In this document: positions 44,480-56,392 of the stretch, piece after piece
Numbering within the stretch: position 1 is the stretch's first letter
How the letters are laid out: every line of letters begins with the position of its first letter
Origin: Nymphaea colorata
Taxonomy: Eukaryota > Streptophyta > Magnoliopsida > Nymphaeales > Nymphaeaceae
Assembly (NCBI RefSeq): GCF_008831285.2
Contig: NC_045150.1
Coordinates: 12,691,868-12,755,867, forward strand
Length of the DNA: 64,000 nucleotides
Direction: 5' to 3'
The notes under the pieces: generated by a model
Told to the model about the DNA's origin: nothing
The model's input: only the letters and a program-made list of their open reading frames with translations
Database searches by the model: none
Translations under genes and position numbers: made by a program

Positions 44480-46734
44480 CATATACATGTACTTATTGTT
44501 ATTTATTAAAAATGGAGCCAGCAGTGGCTGAAACAGCGGAAGTGCCAGTTCATCCAGTGCATCAGCTAATATTTCGAAGCATCTTTATTTTGATTGGATT
44601 GGATTTGTCTCTACAATCTATATTATGGTATCTATTATGCTTGAATTCACTTTGTGATTGTAATATCCTTCCAAGTTTATGATTCTTAAAGAATATAAGT
44701 CTAAGAATTTATCCACCACACACCACCATAAATGATGACATTAATTCACCATAAATGATGAATTTATTCACCTATTCCTTTCTTTATTCATTTTCATTCT
44801 CTCTTTGGTATGGTTGTAAATGCGTTGGTTCTGGTACACGGTTTTTGTCATTGGCTGGATGTGCAAGAAACAACTACTTTTCAGACCGCTAAAGATCAAA
44901 TTCTGACACTCAACATTAATCTTTTCAAGAAGGTAATAGAATTAGTTCCACATATGGATTCAAGTTGAATACAAACTAACTAACGTTAAATAGCATCACA
45001 CACCTTCAAGCTGGCCTGGTAGTTGCCATTCAATGCCCCAATTCTCGACAGAAGTTGATGTTATGATATTTTCAGAGCAACAAGCACATCTGCTGACTTC
45101 TAATTTTTTTAACGGGTTTTTCATGTTGCCAACCTATGTTTTCAGAATTTGTTGTCTTAATAACTTATATCTTGTAGGGTGACACAAATTGTTGCAATAG
45201 GTATTATTCTTTCATCTGAATAAGTGTTAGGAACTTAGGATCAAAAGGAAATATAAAAGACCCAATTGTGATCATCAAGTTAAGATTATCTCTGAAATGA
45301 AGACGGCTGATATGAGTTACAGGGCAATCATATATTTGTGGAACAAGTCTCTACAGGCTACAGCAGCAGTGGACATGCCTCTTAAAAATCTGCTTTTTCA
45401 ATTAGAAGCCATAAATTGCGTGAAATTTCCAAGTACAGCTCCATTTTCTGTCAGTCAAAGTTCAACACGGACATATTTCCTCCTTATTTTCAAAAAACAA
45501 GCTGGCTGGACTCCATGGTGGCTTCTTTACTAACTATTGCACACCCAATCCTAATAGCAACTTAAATCAGTTAATGAACACCCCAACGCCTCATAGTCAA
45601 GTCTTCAAAAGGGGCAATTTTAATTCGATTCAGCAAGCTAGTAATCAAACTGATTCAAGCCCAAGTCCTTTATAAATCGGGTATATCTGGGTCAAGGCTG
45701 ATCATGGCCCAGTTTCTGTCCAATCTAAGCCAACTCAGGCCGTCGGGCAATTCCCGAGTTGACTCCCTGGGTTTGCCAACAATGGATACAGCCCTTCAGG
45801 TAATTGGTACACAACCTAAATTGGCTGGCCTTGGTTCATGGACCAGTTGGCTAATTAGGCAAGTTTCTTGGATCTTAGGTGCATTTGTTCTTGTTCACTT
45901 TGTTTAGTACCTTGACAGAACTGCATCCAACTTAGCTCCACCACAAGTGTAAACTTGTTTCATTGGAAAAGTTCATTGTCGGATGGAAAAGGTTTACTGT
46001 AAATAAGAAAAGTGATTGACATATAGGGGTTTACATATTTGAATTGTTGTACAAGTCAATCTCATTTGTTGGCTGTATGTTCTCCCACATGCATCTTGTC
46101 TGCTGCTGGATTATGTTATGCATGTTTGGTTTTCATAAATTGCACTATTTAATGTAGCCTTTCTGTTCTTCATAGGTTGTAGAATGGCGCTTGATTTGAG
46201 GTGCCTTCAGCTATCTTAATTTCAAGATATCCACGACTATATGATAATTGGAACCATGCTGCAGTGGTCATCATGGGCTGTTATCCTGTAGTAGCATGCG
46301 TTTGATTTCTCTTTGGTGCATTTGTGATCGGTTGATTTCAGTCAAGTAGGCAGGAAAGTATAGATATACCAAGCAACAGGATAGCGATTGAATTGCTGAA
46401 AGCGAGTTGCTCAAACTGTGTTACAAGTTTCTGGAAGGGAATTGTCAGTTGTCATAGATATTATTCTGTTATTTTGGGCAATTGCTTCTACTTACACCTC
46501 TTTGTGTAGTAGATCACATGTTACTGAACATTATGTGGTAAATTTCAATTGGCTATTTACCTTTTTGTAAATACTTGGTAAACCATTGTGCATGATCCTA
46601 TTAAATTTTAACTGATGTGAGTATGTGTTAAGAGTGATTCAAATGCTAGTTGATAGTGCAGAATGGAAACGTGTGGGATGTGAAACATAGAATTCTGCTT
46701 TACGAAGGAGACGTGGAGCTATAATGATTGAGGA
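44480..46734. other. Spacer upstream of the SCAMP exons
   Basis: I searched here for a SCAMP first exon (start codon, NPF motifs) on the minus strand and did not find one. Nothing else recognised. Confidence 0.45.
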
Positions 46735-47136
46735 TCATTCAACTGAGGAGTGACATGTTTGAGAAAAAGGTGTCTTTTCGTTTAAGAATCCGTTGTTGAC
46801 CTCCTTGATGAGAGGAGGCTTACAATTCTGTATCCTCTGTGTTATAACCAGACCTGACATGGGAGGATATTTCTTTCGCTGGGGGAGAATATGATCGGAT
46901 GAAGTGGAACACTTTCTTTTTGGAGTAAATGGAACACTTGGTGGCATCAAACGTGACAGTTGCAGATAGGGACCGACCAACATACTCTTTCTATAGATCT
47001 CACACCTGATTCTCGCCCTCTCTAGTGGTAGCGGTTGAGTGTCGAAGTTGTCCTCAGAGTGGGGGCTCCGTGCTTTTTGAAGAAAGGAATCTTGATTGTT
47101 TGTTATCCAGTCAGCCTTGCCTACACCGGCAATCAT
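46735..47136 (-). CDS. Unrecognised 133-codon open reading frame
   Basis: The longest open frame in a 10-kb gene-poor stretch. It is basic and rich in Pro, Ser and Lys (PPSVPFTPKRK, ILPQRKKYPP), with no signal peptide, membrane span or familiar motif. The first Met may not be real. It could be an exon of an unrecognised gene, a fragment or chance. Confidence 0.2.
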   Translation of the reverse strand: MIAGVGKADWITNNQDSFLQKARSPHSEDNFDTQPLPLERARIRCEIYRKSMLVGPYLQLSRLMPPSVPFTPKRKCSTSSDHILPQRKKYPPMSGLVITQRIQNCKPPLIKEVNNGFLNEKTPFSQTCHSSVE

Positions 47137-47139
47137 ACA

Positions 47140-50100
47140 TGAAAATTTGGTGATTTAAGAGGTTTTTTTTCATGGCTGCTCGGCTGAGGGGCCAAATCGC
47201 CCTGCAGCTTGTTCGGAACTATCCTGAACTGGGATACCCACATAAGTTGCAAAATTAGTTGCCTTCGTTCTGTGATGGAGAAGATCTCTTTTTGTGGGTG
47301 AACGTCTTTTAGCTTTGATTACAGTGTCCGTGGGCTCATGTTTCTAAAAAGTTGGCAGACACGTGCACCACTACTTACTCTACTACACAAAATGAATGAA
47401 AATTTACCTTTTTTTACAAGATTATGGTTGTTTAGCAGGATTAATATTTCCTGGTTCTAGGATATGTGTAGCATACATCAGAAAATTCAAAGACGGGCCC
47501 TTTCTTTATGCTAGATCTTTTCAGTAGTTGGGGAATATTAAATGGTTTCATCAAAAAGTTGCTTTTATGATACCCTATGCATTACCTGTTCATGTATAAA
47601 CAAGAATGCAGAACACTCTGCTGAGTGCAGGCAGCCAACTTGTGATGTATTTGATGATATAATGAGCATGGCCGCGTGAAACTCCAGAAAAGCTCTACAG
47701 ATATCAGAACGGTGGTTCACATCTGGATGCTGCTCGTGTGCCACCATGTTCTCTAGAATCTATCCTCTTGGAGTCTTTCGATTCCCTAAAGCTGTTCCTG
47801 TCTTTCCTGATAAGCACCAGGTCTATACTGCAAATCATCGGTTGATTCTTAGGCCATGGTTCTCCCAACTCGGCCATATTGATGTCCAGTCCATGATGAG
47901 ACATGGACACATGGGGCCCTTGTCTAACATACAGACTCTCTACCATGAAGCTATCATGATTCCTTCTTGAAAAGTTCAATGCATATTGAGAAGTGCCGCT
48001 TATCTTAAATCTTTTGGTTTTTTATTGCGATAACTTGCAGGGCTGTTAGCAGTCTAATTTCCAAGGTCAAATATGTCTTTCATGTAGATCAAGAAAAAAG
48101 CTGTTTTAGAAACAGGAAGCTTTTTTCCTGACAATGACGTGTTTTTGTGGGCATCATGCTCATGAATGCTGGTTGGAACCACCAAGTTCCCCCCTAATCA
48201 CATGCGCTTCTCAGTCTCGACAGTGACCGTACTCGATTTGCTAAAGTTGAAAAGTTACTTGTCACTTCGGATCATGGATCAAGCAGACTGACCTATGTCT
48301 ACTTACTAGGAAGTGAACTTCATTATACCTGGGAAAAACAGGAAGAACTCGTTTTAGTATCATGAGCAGATGAGTGACCATATAGAGATTCAAAATGAAT
48401 AAGCCAACCGCTGGCTAAATCTAGTACAGGTTCAGAGTTGTAATCATCCAAACGCAGACGCATTTGGAGAAATTTGCATCATGGATCAGGTGCAACAGTT
48501 ATGGTCAATGGGGGCTCAGATACGGCATCCCCCTTACCTGGGTTTCAAGAGATCAGTGTGGGCCAATCCAGATCTGGTAACCAGTCCCTTACCATGAGGA
48601 TCCTCACCGAATTCCACGCATCTGCCGAATTCGGGAACAGAAGATGACTTGGATCATTCTGTTTGATATATTTTTATGTGTAAGATCATTGCGGTGATTA
48701 AATCTCGCCCAATTCACCGGTTATATTAGAAAGCCTAGCTATGACAATCTGACTAATCAAGATCAAGCTGCTAGAGATGTGGTTCAAACTTGAATGAAGA
48801 GTTAGAAAAGATCATCGAGTTGAAAGAGGATAAGAGTTCAATACCCAAGGTATAGTTCTTTGCATACCCTGATGGGGATCTGGCTATCCCCAATTTACAT
48901 ATAAAAAAGAAAAGCTATGCACCACAATCTTACTCAGGATCTGGACTCAGACGCGTTCAGTTTTGGCTCGATAAGTCAAGCCAGTTTTATGGAGTTGCCT
49001 GGATACAATGGATTAATACCGTTCTAGGTGATTAGATTCAGCTGAGTCAAAGAAATGAACTCGGACATGAGTAACCGAATCTCAACTTAACCGAGCTGAG
49101 AGCACAGACAGTACCTCCCAAGTGGACCTCAGTCTCTGCAATAGCACATTCATCAGTCTTCTCTTTTGACCTTGTTTACATTCATTCATGCACCCACCCT
49201 GCAGACCACAGAGCATGCACTCTCAAATTTTCAACCATGGAGTGATGGTGGTGCTGGTTTTGCAGTCGGTCTGTCTTTTGGTATTGCCCTGGACTGTGGA
49301 TTTGGTCCATATACCTTTCGATATTACATGATCAACTAGCAAAATTCCAGCAATTCTTTGCAAATACACTCAATTTCCCTGTCAAAATCTTTAAATTCAA
49401 GAGGCACTTTAGTAAATTGAGCACATAGTTCATGACTATGCTGCAGGTAATGGTGGTGCTTGTCTTTCTGCACTGTTTCCAACTTGATGAGAATGGGGAA
49501 CACCAATATCTGCGACTTGATACAGCTTTGTCAGATGAACATATGTGGATTATATATGCGCTATTGACAAATGCAACAGACAACATCATAAGTGGCATGA
49601 CGGTCAGTGTTGTATGTACATGTACTGTCTGTAAGAGAGTACATACATGAAAAACATCTCTGTTGTGTGTGTATAGTTATATGTATATAACTAATTTAAT
49701 TCCCTACTATAAATATATATGATACATGCAAGTGGGATACAAGCATCTTGATGAGGAAACCGGTCCAATTAATACTTGGTGGTGCTTTGATGAGAAGATA
49801 ATGATATCAAGACTAGAAAGCTGGATGGAGGGACCCAAATTTGACCAATTAAATGATTTTTGTGCATACTCACATGCACCATCTTGCATTGCGTACGCAA
49901 GTGCACATATATTTATAGGTGGATTGATGTTGTTGATGATGAACAAACTTGGGCAGATTGGACCTTCCAATTCCCCTTAAGAGAGAATCCTTACAAGGTG
50001 GCATTAATTAATGAATCCAAAAACTCAAGTTCACTATGTTTGGGAGTGGATCGCCCCCTGCCCCATGAAGACCCTGCTTGCATTGACTAGAATTACAACC

Positions 50101-53100
50101 CATGAAGCCCAAGACAAGAGCGAGCCAAGCTCTTGAGCCCTCTCGGTTCGATCCTTTTAGATCAGTAACCTCACCCTGCTCCTAGTATTCTGATCCGTAA
50201 CCATTAATTACGGTAAGCAGGTTGAGCAAACATGATAGTGACAATTAGCATGCGGCAGCAAAAGCCAGGCGTCGGCCACCGCTTTCGGCGCGTCGCCACT
50301 GATTGACTAGAGCACCACCACCATTGTGGTTGGAAAAGATGAACCAGATTGCACCAACTTTCTCCGTTGTTTATTATTTCCTGGTAGCTGTTTTCCTCAT
50401 CACATTTCATGCCTTGCAAACATCTGTAGAAAAATGGCACACCACTTTAATGATATTCACGCAAGAATAGCAATAGAATATTTCTAAAACTAAGAATAGA
50501 GGAAATATCTAGGCGACTAGCTCTACTATTCTGGAAAATAAGGAACAAAAACGACCTAAACAATTAAAGGCATTTCATCTAGTTATGGCCCATCATAAAG
50601 TTGAGCATGATAATTAGTGTGCGGTGGGCGAGAAGTTTCTGCATGACTTTGGGCAACTGAAAAAGAAAAGCCATGTCTAATGTCCACAAGGTTGCCCTCA
50701 TCTGATTTCACGAATCAGAAGTATCAAGATGATGAATCCCCCTGAGCTCAAAGCCCTGAGTGGATGTCTGTCTTCAAATGTTAAAGCTGGTTGTACTCCC
50801 TAACGAGAAAAGATTTGCCAATAAAAGGCCCGCCAGTATGCAGTAAGTGATATTTCTTAATTTGTATGTAACGAAAGAAAAAGATGTCTTCAAAAGGGTG
50901 GTCCTGGAATGATCAAGTGTATTTCTTGTATTACATTTGTGGACCTTCCCTGCCATGTCTAATGTGTCCTTGATGTTATGAGGCCCCCATTGGATCAGCT
51001 TTTGAATGTATATTAGCAGGAGAAGCTGATCCAGCGTTTGCTTAAATAATGAACCTATACGATTCTAAATAACCAGTCATGGGAGTGGAATATACAAGCT
51101 TTTCCAGCATCATATGAGTTACCCATGTTTTTTTTTTGCACTATGAGTCGTCTAAAGCCATCTCGATCTAATATTTCTTATTTTTATCTGAAAAATTGTT
51201 TGAAAGTAATTTTAAATAACAATAGATTTGGCCCAATGCTTTTTCATAATTACTGGGAACCATGTTAAGGCTTCAAAATTTGAAACGCTAGCAAAGATCA
51301 GTTCGTTACGGGGAGGATTCCGGTCTAGTATGTTAACATAGTATGAGCATTTAATTCAAGACAAGAAATCCAAGGAACGTGGACTAATCTCGTCGTTGCA
51401 TTTTTTCCAAAAAAATCCACATTTTTTTAACGTATTTTGGATTTCTGAACCCTTGTTCGGCCAAGAGTGTCAATGTTCTTGGATGTCAACAGAATCCCGT
51501 GACAAAATGCAATAATTTGACAGATTATTAAACGCCATAGAAACTAACGGCCTAGTAGATTGCTTGCACTCTTTCCTGAACGCACTTCCGCCGCTAAATC
51601 TTCGAATGGATTTTCCTGCAAGCTGGTCTTTCAACTGTGGTCTATGTTAAAAAAACAAGTTTTGTTTTTCGTGCATGGTTTCACAAATTGACTCCTGTTG
51701 TTTGCATTGTTACGTATTCTACACTAGATGTAGACTTCAATAGCTAGAAAAAAGACAGGCTCTTGTAATAACATATACCGTATCTAACATATTGGTCACT
51801 CCTGACCTTAGATATTCGACTCTATCAACATGGGTATATCTTGATCCGTTATCTGTCTTCCATACCAAGAGAAGATGATCGCTTACACGTAGGTTAGCGA
51901 TAATATGTTCTTCACTTTTTTCAGAGTGTAACCTCAAAAAGTCTCATTTTATCTGCTAATTTACAGTTCCCTGGGAGCAGATTCGACTGCCAACAAACCA
52001 TCTTGCAAGAGTCAATTCTCTGGCGACAGTTTAAATAGACAAAAAAATGGATAACACGGGCTCTTTTTCATGGATCGGTCCTTTACCCAGAGAACACTGC
52101 AACTTTGTGTCCTTACATACTGTCACCGCCAACAATTTCAAAACCTCTGCCTCGTAATTCAACCAGTGAGCGTAAATACTAGTTTCACATATTAAATGAT
52201 GCAGAGTTCTTAATTCCATCTACAGAAGATGATCAACCATCGATCGTCATCACCAAGCCCCCATGAAGAATCAAACGTCCAAGCCAAGAACACTACCCAC
52301 ATCAGAAACCAACTAGAAAACCACGGCAAAATATGGTTAAATATTAAGTTGGTCAATCCATAGGTAGCAGAAAACCCGCCTCTTTTTCCGGAAAATGATT
52401 TTTTGCTTCCACACGCCCTTCTCAGCGCATATTCCCTTTCTGAAATTCTATGATCAGCCATGTCAATGTAATATTGGACTCCAATTTCCATCAGGTACGT
52501 ACGCCAATCTAATATTCTTCAAATATACCCATGCATATATAGAGGTTGCTTGGTAGGAACGTTGTACTTTTAAAACGCCTGTCCTTGAAAAAGCATCCTC
52601 GAAGTACTACATTCTTGCTTTTGTGAGATTGATTATGTGTTGCACTTGATTGTTCGATGTTAGAAATAACATTCATGACCATGCTATATTTTTTAAAACA
52701 AATTAAAACCGCGACCTTAGGAATATCTATTGAAAGTGTGCAATATTCATCTCAGCAAATGCCCTCAATGAAGTCGGCATGAATATTATTGACAATATCG
52801 ACTTTTGACTTTTCTATCGCTTCAGAAACCTTTAAAGGAACATCATTATTATGGTCGATAAAACATCGGCTAAAATGAGGCTCTATCAGCCAATTTTAAC
52901 TGTTCTCGAAAATGTTTAAAAATTAAGAATCGTTTATAAAATTATTGTTTAATTAAAATGAGACATATATACAGAGCTTTATCGGCTGATAGAAGCCAAT
53001 CTCTGGCCCATATTTGAAAAATTCACGCGTCGGGCCCTATATATATTATTGTTGTGGTGAGAGGTCAACACCATTATGGGCCGATACAAGCCGATGCGCA

Positions 53101-53337
53101 CCAATATTAATTACATTAGTTGGCAAATCGAGAACGAATTAATTGACTCCCAGAAGTGCAGTTAGGGTTATAATCATGCTTGAATTCTAATGAATGCCAC
53201 TCTTTGGGTAAGTTGAATCTGAGTTTACCACTTTTAATTGGGTAATTAAGTTCAGCAGAGTTTGTCTTTCTTTGTTTTACTTTGGGTAAGTTTTACTTTA
53301 CGTTGCAATAGTTATGTTCTTGTTTGATGTTAATATA
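47140..53337. other. Gene-free spacer before duplication copy 2
   Basis: Six kilobases without a recognisable gene. Short open frames at 47704-47979 (both strands), 49432-50090 and 52210-52491 have no family features. About 52800-53110 carries short GGCCCATA/GCCGATA-type motifs suggestive of an old dispersed repeat, without definable ends. Confidence 0.45.
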
Positions 53338-54368
53338 TGCCTTTGGAAATAGATGACCCCAAAACAACTGAAACAGATTCGCCATCTACATTTCCTCTAG
53401 CATAGGATGGTCTGCGAACATGAGACGATCTTGATGCTGAAACTGATCTTTTCAGCAGGGGTGCTTTCACTCTTGGAATCAGGTGGTTGTTCAAGTTTTT
53501 GGCTGTTTCTAGTGGCAACAACAGGTGGAACATCAGGTCTAGAGAACACTTGGCTGCCAGTTGTAGGCTGTATCTTTGGCACCTTTTGCTGTATGTCCAC
53601 ATTCTTGATACTTGTTGCATTTCCTTCACTATGTCCACCATCATCTTTTGTGTCAACTCCAGGAAAGAAATTCTAAACTGGTTCTTGATTCAGATCACTA
53701 CCCTTGGATATAGATGATCCAGAACAACCGACACAGATTCACCATCTACATTTCCTCTGCCATATGATGGTTTTCGCACATGAGACTTTGACACCAGGAC
53801 TCTTCTTTCAACAAGTGTGCTTTCAGTTTTAGAGTCAACTGGTTGGTCAGGTTTTTGGTGGTTTCTAGGGATGATGACAGGTACAACGACTTGGTTGCTG
53901 GCTAAAGACTGAATCTTTGGCATGACATTTCTCTTCATGGTAGACGAATTGCATGCTGCTGTTGAATTAGAAGAAGAAACCTTTGGCACATTAGCTAGAC
54001 CTACACTCTGTGGGGTACGTGGTAGTGTTTCAGCAGCTGCAAATACAAATAAGATTCAAAAATTGTTATCTAATGACTGGCAAAGACATAAAGCACAGAA
54101 ACAAGGCAAACACATAACAATAAGCCATTTTGACCAATGGAGGTGTGGAGAAAAAGTAACAAGTGGCCAAAAGGTAAGAGGATATCACTTACAATTTGCT
54201 GACTGACTAGATTTAATCTCCTTTGCATCTGGATTTGATGGTGGAGAAGATGACTTGGTCTTCATGCTAGAGTCTAACCGCTGTACAGGTTGGTTTTCCC
54301 TTGAATTAGGTTTGGGTTTCTGCATGACCATTTTTAGAAACCCCAGCAACCGCATAAGGTGCTATGCG
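53338..54368 (-). pseudogene. Unrecognised Ser-rich repeat gene fragment, copy 2
   Basis: Exons 54368-54193 and 54036-53338 correspond to those of copy 1, with the same donor and acceptor. The last exon is cut by the duplication boundary within the SVSVVLGSS region. The 1-bp loss after SVSVVL and the TAG in the upstream repeat unit are shared with copy 1. New here are an extra T in the first exon (gggtttctgc against gggttctgc), which shifts its frame, and an extra T near 53450. It is dead in both copies. Confidence 0.5.
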
Positions 54369-54832
54369 CTGAAAACAATTACATGGTGTCATCAAACTAA
54401 AGCAAAATGCTTCATTTACATTGTTGAAGACAATAAGCAGATAAGATGTGAGTGAATCATAACTAATGGACATTAGTTGCACTCAATTTCAAGGCAAACC
54501 AAGATTATGAATAAATTTGGGTGCGACCAAAACTTTTACAATTGAGATTAGCCCGCTTTTTATTTGAGTAATTTAGTGAAGTTGGTCGTTTATTGAAGAG
54601 AATATGAAGACAATTAGATGAAAGCTTTTTATAACAAGCAAATTTGACATTTGTATACTGTAGATTCAATGGTAATGCAAAACTATATGTCGAATCGAAA
54701 TTCAACTAATTACGAAATCCTTTTGCCAAAAAGAAAAAAGTTAATTGTAACCAATCGAATTGGAAATAATTGAAGAAATGTCCGGATGTTGTCGACGTTC
54801 ATACGGTGCATTGCTGACTAGTTCTTCACCAG

Positions 54833-55010
54833 TTTGCTAAATTTATCTGCCCACATGGTTTTTCTTTTTCTTTTTCTTTCTTCTCATATGTTTGCTAAAT
54901 TTATCTGCCCTCATGGTTTTTCTCTTTTTCTTTTTCTTTATTCTCATATGTTTGCTAAATTTATCTGCCCTCATGGTTTTTTTCTTTCTTTTTCTGCCTA
55001 CAAATCCTTT
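54833..55010. repeat. 60-bp minisatellite, three units
   Basis: Units start at 54833, 54891 and 54951 with the same core as 2365-2592, one unit fewer. Confidence 0.9.
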
Positions 55011-55371
55011 TGTTCGCAACAATGGACTTCTAGTGCCATGATAAACTCAAATTTAGTAATAAAATTGAAAAATTTCTATTAAAAGCCGCCGGACTGTCTT
55101 TTCAAGTAAACTGACAGTAAACCACAGAGATATATTCAGAAGACGACAACTCTAGAAATGTGAGGCAATGATTACTATGGAAATATACAAGCGTCAGCTT
55201 ATGGAATACTATCCAGCATTATATGTCCCTCCATTCTGGATTGGATTTTCCATCCTAAAGATTGTTGTTCACAAACAAGTATGACGTCTCTTTTGCTTGG
55301 TCCTGATTCATGCAGTGAATTCTGAATGCAGTGAATTCTGGAAGCAGTATAGTTAATGAGAAGCATAGTTT

Positions 55372-55690
55372 TGAAAAGAATGATGGTTAACGACACACAC
55401 ATATGATAAGAATGTCAGCATCATGGTAAGGATCGTTTGAAAAGGATCATGGCAAAAATCAAGGTGATGGATTATGAAAACAGTTACAGCAAAAATCAAG
55501 AACGGTTTTGTTGATAATGAATATCTTGTAACAGCTCCTTAAAATAAGGAGTTATCTCATCTGTAATGCCTATATAAGGTATTGGCATACTTTGTCAATG
55601 TCAAGGCCGATGGCCTTCCATGGGTAAAGAAAATATGCTCCACGTTAATCTCCTAAGTTCTTTTCTGTTATTGCTTTATGTTTTTCAACA
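55372..55690 (+). repeat. TRIM 5' LTR
   Basis: 319 bp, TG...CA. It contains a likely TATA box in cctatataaggta about 110 bases before its end. Confidence 0.93.
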
Positions 55691-55709
55691 TGGTATCAGA
55701 GCAGGATGC
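55691..55709 (+). other. TRIM primer-binding site
   Basis: TGGTATCAGAGCAGGATGC abuts the 5' LTR; it is the initiator-methionine tRNA type also used by the copia element in this window. Confidence 0.85.
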
Positions 55710-55918
55710 TTGAAGAAGAAGATCAACGCCCAAAGATGGCTTGCAGACGACCAAAGAGATCGCTGCCTTCTTCATCAAAGCGAGGACTCGATCCTGTGAA
55801 CAAAATATTCAAAAATCAAGCTTGAGATTTCTGAATTGCTGCCAGAGCATGATCTGCCTCCATAAAATCTCCATGGCAAATTTGGACTTTGTGAAACGCC
55901 GTCCAATTTGAGGGAAGA

Positions 55919-56237
55919 TGAAAAGAATGATGGTTAACGGCACACACATATGATAAGGATGCCAGCATCATGGTAAGGATCGTTTGAAAAGGATCATGGC
56001 AAAAATCAAGGTGATGGATTATGAAAACAGTTACAACAAAAATCAAGAACGGTTTTGTTGATAATGAATATCTTGTAACAGCTCCTTAAAATAAGGAGTT
56101 ATCTCATCTGTAATGCCTATATAAGGGATTGGCATACTTTGTCAATGTCAAGGCCGATGGCCTTCCGTGGGTAAAGAAAATATGCTCCACATTAATCTCC
56201 TAAGTTCTTTTCTGTTATTGCTTTATGTTTTTCAACA
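55919..56237 (+). repeat. TRIM 3' LTR
   Basis: 319 bp, same length as the 5' LTR and seven substitutions apart from it. Confidence 0.93.
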
Positions 56238-56392
56238 GGTTTTTGCAGAACTTATCCAAGAGTACCTCCAGTTAACATTCAGTTGCCTTAACATTTGATA
56301 TTTTTTTATTTTTGGTCATTTTGCGATTCTTTGCATCTCAATTTCTAGATAATGTTCTTTTGCATTTCCGATCTTTTGTTGCGTGGCCCAAA

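Larger units (their letters stand above)
55372..56237 (+). mobile_element. TRIM element (miniature LTR retrotransposon)
   Basis: Two 319-bp LTRs (55372-55690 and 55919-56237) flank a 228-bp interior with no coding capacity. Ends are TGAAAAGAATG...TTTTTCAACA. Directly after the first LTR comes a primer-binding site TGGTATCAGAGCAGGATGC (initiator-Met tRNA type). Just before the second LTR is a purine tract GAGGGAAGA. The target duplication is AGTTT (55367-55371) against GGTTT (56238-56242). The homologous copy 1 holds the empty site catggtttttgcag near 2965-2978, which confirms GGTTT as the original target and one mutated base on the left. The LTRs differ at seven positions, six of them transitions. 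Confidence 0.95.

Noticed and set aside
47704-47979. Overlapping open frames on both strands
   Set aside because: No recognised motif and mirror-image overlap; typical chance frames.
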